A DNA stretch of 64,000 nt, taken from NCBI GenBank assembly GCA_028023455.1, contig JAQFVV010000012.1, forward strand, positions 4,368,023 through 4,432,022, written 5' to 3'. Shown here in pieces: positions 60,333 through 64,000 of the stretch (within the stretch, counting starts at the first letter, position 1; the number at the start of each line of letters is the position of its first letter). The position numbers and the translations under genes were made by a program. This stretch comes from Epiperipatus broadwayi. Taxonomy: Eukaryota; Onychophora; Udeonychophora; Euonychophora; Peripatidae. The notes under the pieces were generated by a model. It was not told the DNA's origin and searched no databases. It worked only from the letters and a program-made list of their open reading frames with translations.

Positions 60333-61744
60333 AATATATATAAATATATGAAGGAATGCAAAAAAAGTAAAAGAGAAGATTAAATTGTTTAGAAAAATCT
60401 TAGATTGGAACATTACAAAGTTCTAGTGATGATTGTATTATAAATAGATACACTTTCAATGTTCTTCTCAAATTTTAATGTTGTTTTTTCTTGAAGTACA
60501 ACTACTAATCATATTAATCTGTAATAGCTGTTAACCATTAAAATTTATTTATTTGGATTGTTTTATTGCTGATGCATGGAATTCTCTAAAGAGTGCATTG
60601 TATATATATATAAGTAAGACAGTTTTGGGATTCATTAAAAATAAGAATTGTGTCTAGTTTGTTGACCATGATGAATGGCATGATTAAAAAATAATATATT
60701 CTTTTTTTAGCCTTTTAGAACAATAAAATATATACATAAATTTATAATCACTATTGATATTTAATCATGAAAGTTCATAAACTAATAAGAAAACTTCAGG
60801 AATTGATAAATTACAACTGTTTATGCATACAAGTCATAGCTTCTGAATGTGATTATTTTAAACGCATTTTATTCAGCTTATGAACCTAAATCTATAAATT
60901 GATAATGATGTAGGTAACTTAAATAAATGAGTATTTTAATCATATTTTATAATGAGACAAAATTTCTGATTATCATGTTAGTAATATATCTTTTTGATTT
61001 GCTCATTTAGGTTTGGGAAATATATCCACATTGATGTAATTAATGTGGGAGTATATAATCCCAAAAACTATTGAAATAATTTAACATTATGTAGTTAAAA
61101 AAAGTTAGAAGTAATTATTTTGAAATAAATATGTTATCTATCTAGGAAAAGTACTTTTGAGAATTTTATTGAACTTTCAATTACATATAAGTGGTTAGCA
61201 GAAGCTCTGTAGTTTTAAAGAATCAATAGCTACAGATACAGTTGCAGTTTCTCCATAATTACAAGAATAATCACAGCAAAAAAGATATGATATGATATGA
61301 TATTATTTTATCAATTTAGTTAAGACATTTGAATCAATTAACAAAAATATTTGATGTCTGATTATTATCTAAAGATTAATTTATATTACATGTCTTCATA
61401 ATATTATGAGATATAGTTTACTATTGGTCAAACATTGAAAATAGTTGAAATAAAAATTGCCATTAAATAAAAGATCAGTGGTCACTGCTTAAAATGAAAC
61501 TTTTAATTTAAATTGTGTAAAACCAAAAAGAACAATATTATATTCTTGACCTCCACACTGTGTTTACCGTAGTGCAATGATTGTATTGTCTTTGAAAGTT
61601 CAAAAAACTCTCAGTAGAAAATTTTGATTATAATCTAAAAAAATATACTGATTTGGAAAATAGTCTTATATGGATAGCAGATTGAAAATATGATTTCTGG
61701 TTTAAATATTTTGGTCATTGTTCAGATATTAAGATAATTAAAAA
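60333..61744. other. AT-rich DNA, no gene recognised
   Basis: No supported exon or element apart from a short (TATGA)n run near 61286-61301. Confidence 0.45.
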
Positions 61745-61996
61745 TGTTGATAAACAGAGCAAAAATCTCCATACAGTATTGCCACCTGTGCTAAACAGAG
61801 TAATCAATGGATGCCAGAAGGCTTGTGCATAAAATCCCCTTCTAATGCCTACTCATTAGATGGGGATTTTATGCACAAGCCTTCTGGCATCCATTGATTA
61901 CTCTGTTTAGCACAGGTGGCAATACTGTATGGAGATTTTTGCTCTGTTTATCAACAATTAATGTGCTAGTATAGGAAATGTGATCATGTGATGCTT
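61745..61996. mobile_element. Perfect 95-bp-arm hairpin plus MITE end
   Basis: 61745-61839 is, base for base, the reverse complement of 61862-61956; the 22-bp centre itself contains TCTAATG/CATTAGA. The right flank continues to GTGATCATGTGATG (about 61981-61994), which is the MITE end seen at 4.76 and 31.43 kb in reverse; the left flank lacks it. Internal block GGCATCCATTGATTACTCTG is shared with the 31.4-kb MITE. The lack of any arm mismatch indicates a very recent origin or gene conversion between arms. Non-coding. Confidence 0.8.
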
Positions 61997-63319
61997 AATT
62001 AAAAATGTTAATATATAACACTCAATTGAATGATCTGTCACAGCATTTAATAAGCTAGATGATAGAATGTTTTATTATAGTAATATAATTAATTTACCTT
62101 GTTAAAACATTGTATAGGTGCAAGATACAGGCTTCTGTTGATATAAGTAAGATAGTGAAAATGTTGGCATCAAAAGATCCATTACCATTTTATTTAGCAT
62201 TTATCTACTATTTCATAATAACATCATTGTATTTGACATATAATGTAAAGAGTTATTCTCAGACATTCTGAAAAGCATTTTATGGTAAAATCCAATTGAG
62301 ATTTTATAAGAGAGAAAGATGTAATTCATATTATTAAAATTATCTCAAAATTACTATGAAGAGATGCAGCATTGATAGATTTTATAAAAAAATATATAAC
62401 TAAATATTAGGTACACAGGAATACATAATTCTGGAAGGTGATGATGTCTTTTACAAAAAAAATAATAATACATTACTCCAGAAGTTTAAAAATAATATGT
62501 TAACAAAGATATTCAATATGTCAAAATTCACATTTATTTTTTTTGGACTTTTGTATATTTTTGTCTAAAACTTAAATGATCATAATTATTAATGAGTCAT
62601 TACTAGATGATATATATTTTAATAATACTTTGATATACAGTGTATTGAATCAAATGTAACTCTTGACACCATCTCTATAACAGCTGATCTGTGGATGATG
62701 ATATGAAGATGGTTTTATTTATTGATGGGTGTTGACTATAATGAAAATTATTGCTCTATAATCAGCATATGACAAATCTGTTTTCCTTTTATATCAATCA
62801 TTATAACCTTGTTTCCTTTTTGTTATTGAATTGAGTTACTATCTTGTTTATAACAGGTAGTGATTGAGCAGGATTATTTGGTCACCTTAGGCACAAATGG
62901 CTTTGTGATTACCTTACTATTCTAATTTTTTTCATACTACCTGTGCTTTTTCTTCTTATTCAGTTTCTCCATTATGGCTGGAAGCTGTGAATGTTTCATA
63001 TCTCTATATATCTTATATTAGCCTCTTTCCTAAATTTATTGAAAGGTATGTCATTTATCTTAACAATGCCCTCCTGATTCTGCATAAACAGGTCAGTGGC
63101 ATTGAGAAATTTAACCACCTGTTTTATAGTTTTTCTGTCAACAATTATGAACATCTGTTCCAATATAAAAAATTTATATTATTCATGAAAATGATAAGTA
63201 ATGCTTCTTCAAAATATGATCCTGTTATGTTTATGAAGAAGTATTTATAGTTTTCAGTCAGATGTAGAAAACAAACTGTCTTCTCCAAAATTTGTGTTAA
63301 AATATATATGGTTCCATAT
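61997..63319. other. AT-rich DNA, no gene recognised
   Basis: No supported exon. The 87-codon frame at 62987-63250 has no recognisable motif. Confidence 0.45.
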
Positions 63320-64000
63320 CATTATCATTATGGATTATTTTCAATCATTATTGATCTAATGAATGGTGAGTGTTGGTCCATGTTTAATCCAGTTCCTTCA
63401 ATCTCTAGCCTCTCTTCTCCAAATCACCTTAGAAGACTTTCTAATTTCACTCATCCACCTCACATGTTCTGTTGTAGGTTTTTTATAATCTCTTGGAATC
63501 CAGTTTAAGATATTATTTGTTCATATAATACCATCTCTTTAAGCAATATGTATATCTCAACTCCACCTCAGACTCCTGATTTCTCCAATGATGTAATGCA
63601 TGTTTGTTGTCTCACCTATATATTTCATTTTTTTTCAATCCCTTTTTATTACCCCTAACATACATTTCTCAATATTTTGTTCAGTGGTATGAAGTCTCTG
63701 TATTGCTTTTTTATTAGCTGTCCAAGTCTCAGAATCATCATGTAAAATCTAGTAGAATATATTTATTAAAAACTTTTCTTATCAAATACATAGATATATT
63801 TTTCCTTTTAATTTTATTTCTATCAAAAATTCTCTAGCAAACTTCATTCTATGATTAATTTTATTCATTATGTTTCTGTCAATATTAATAATCTGATCAA
63901 GATATTTAATGTTATTAACTTCTTCTAAGACATCATTATCAATTTTTTTTTTTTTTGAAAAAATCTATTAGCATTAACTTCTTACAACATTTTCTGAAGC
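63320..64000 (-). pseudogene. RTE-like LINE, 3' part, runs off the window
   Basis: On the - strand the sequence follows the last 700 or so bases of the 54.4-57.4 kb element. The 3' tail lies near 63320-63345. The blocks CTCTTCTCCAAATCACCTTA (63412), CATCCACCTCACATGTTC (63449), AATCTCTTGGAATCCAGTTT (63487) and GAAGTCTCTGTATTGC (63690) correspond to those at 54528-54830. The rest of the element lies beyond base 64000. Many substitutions; inactive. Confidence 0.82.

Overview
This is a strongly AT-rich, gene-poor stretch of animal nuclear DNA. It has no bacterial-type gene density. It contains several non-LTR retrotransposons, tRNA-derived SINEs with target-site duplications, foldback/MITE elements and long microsatellites. 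One convincing host coding exon is present, bounded by a consensus 3' splice site and a GTAAGT donor. It encodes the second half of an I-set immunoglobulin domain that most resembles the third Ig domain of L1CAM/neuroglian cell-adhesion proteins. The simplest reading is that most of the window is two very long introns of that gene, transcribed on the + strand, filled with old and young mobile DNA. The host is probably an invertebrate bilaterian; the sequence alone does not let me choose between, for example, a chelicerate and a mollusc.

Layout. 1-5 kb: unassigned AT-rich DNA with one SINE. 5.3-7.1 kb: a tandem element with hammerhead-like ribozyme remnants, split by a foldback insertion. 7.7-9.6 kb: decayed hAT (ZBED5-like) transposase. 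9.8-12.8 kb: (ATT)n and a decayed near-full-length RTE-like LINE on the - strand. 14.8-18.8 kb: small hairpin elements, a hammerhead-bearing inverted/tandem element, a SINE and a LINE tail. 22.3-28.5 kb: a decayed two-ORF L1/Tx1-like LINE on the + strand with two 5' monomers. 30.6-33.4 kb: another RTE copy (+) carrying a MITE. 33.7 kb: SINE. 36.9-37.8 kb: second inverted hammerhead-type element. 38.46-38.65 kb: the Ig exon. 39.5 kb: trinucleotide array. 41-45.3 kb: LINE debris. 46.7-48.6 kb: a 4.6-copy, about 415-bp tandem array. 49.9-50.1 kb: small minisatellite. 52.8-54.2 kb: further repeats and a well-preserved hammerhead core. 54.4-57.4 kb: the youngest, full-length RTE-like LINE (-). 58.0-58.2 kb: two poly-G tracts. 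59.2-60.3 kb: large inverted repeat. 61.7-62.0 kb: a perfect 95-bp-arm hairpin. 63.3 kb to the end: one more RTE tail (-).

Most notable result. The 415-bp tandem array carries one type I hammerhead ribozyme per monomer, spaced 414-416 bp apart: CTGAGGA core, stem II, GAAA, a very short stem III, and a C cleavage site inside a CCCCCA/TGGGGG stem I. Four copies look intact. This is the architecture of metazoan retrozymes: transcripts would self-cleave into about 415-nt units able to circularise. Two other repeat families in the same window (period about 403 bp, and about 472 bp with inverted partners) carry a second, related hammerhead (CTGATGA, CCAA/TTGG stem I) in intact to decayed form. The window therefore seems to hold several generations of ribozyme-bearing, non-coding retroelements inside one neuronal adhesion gene.
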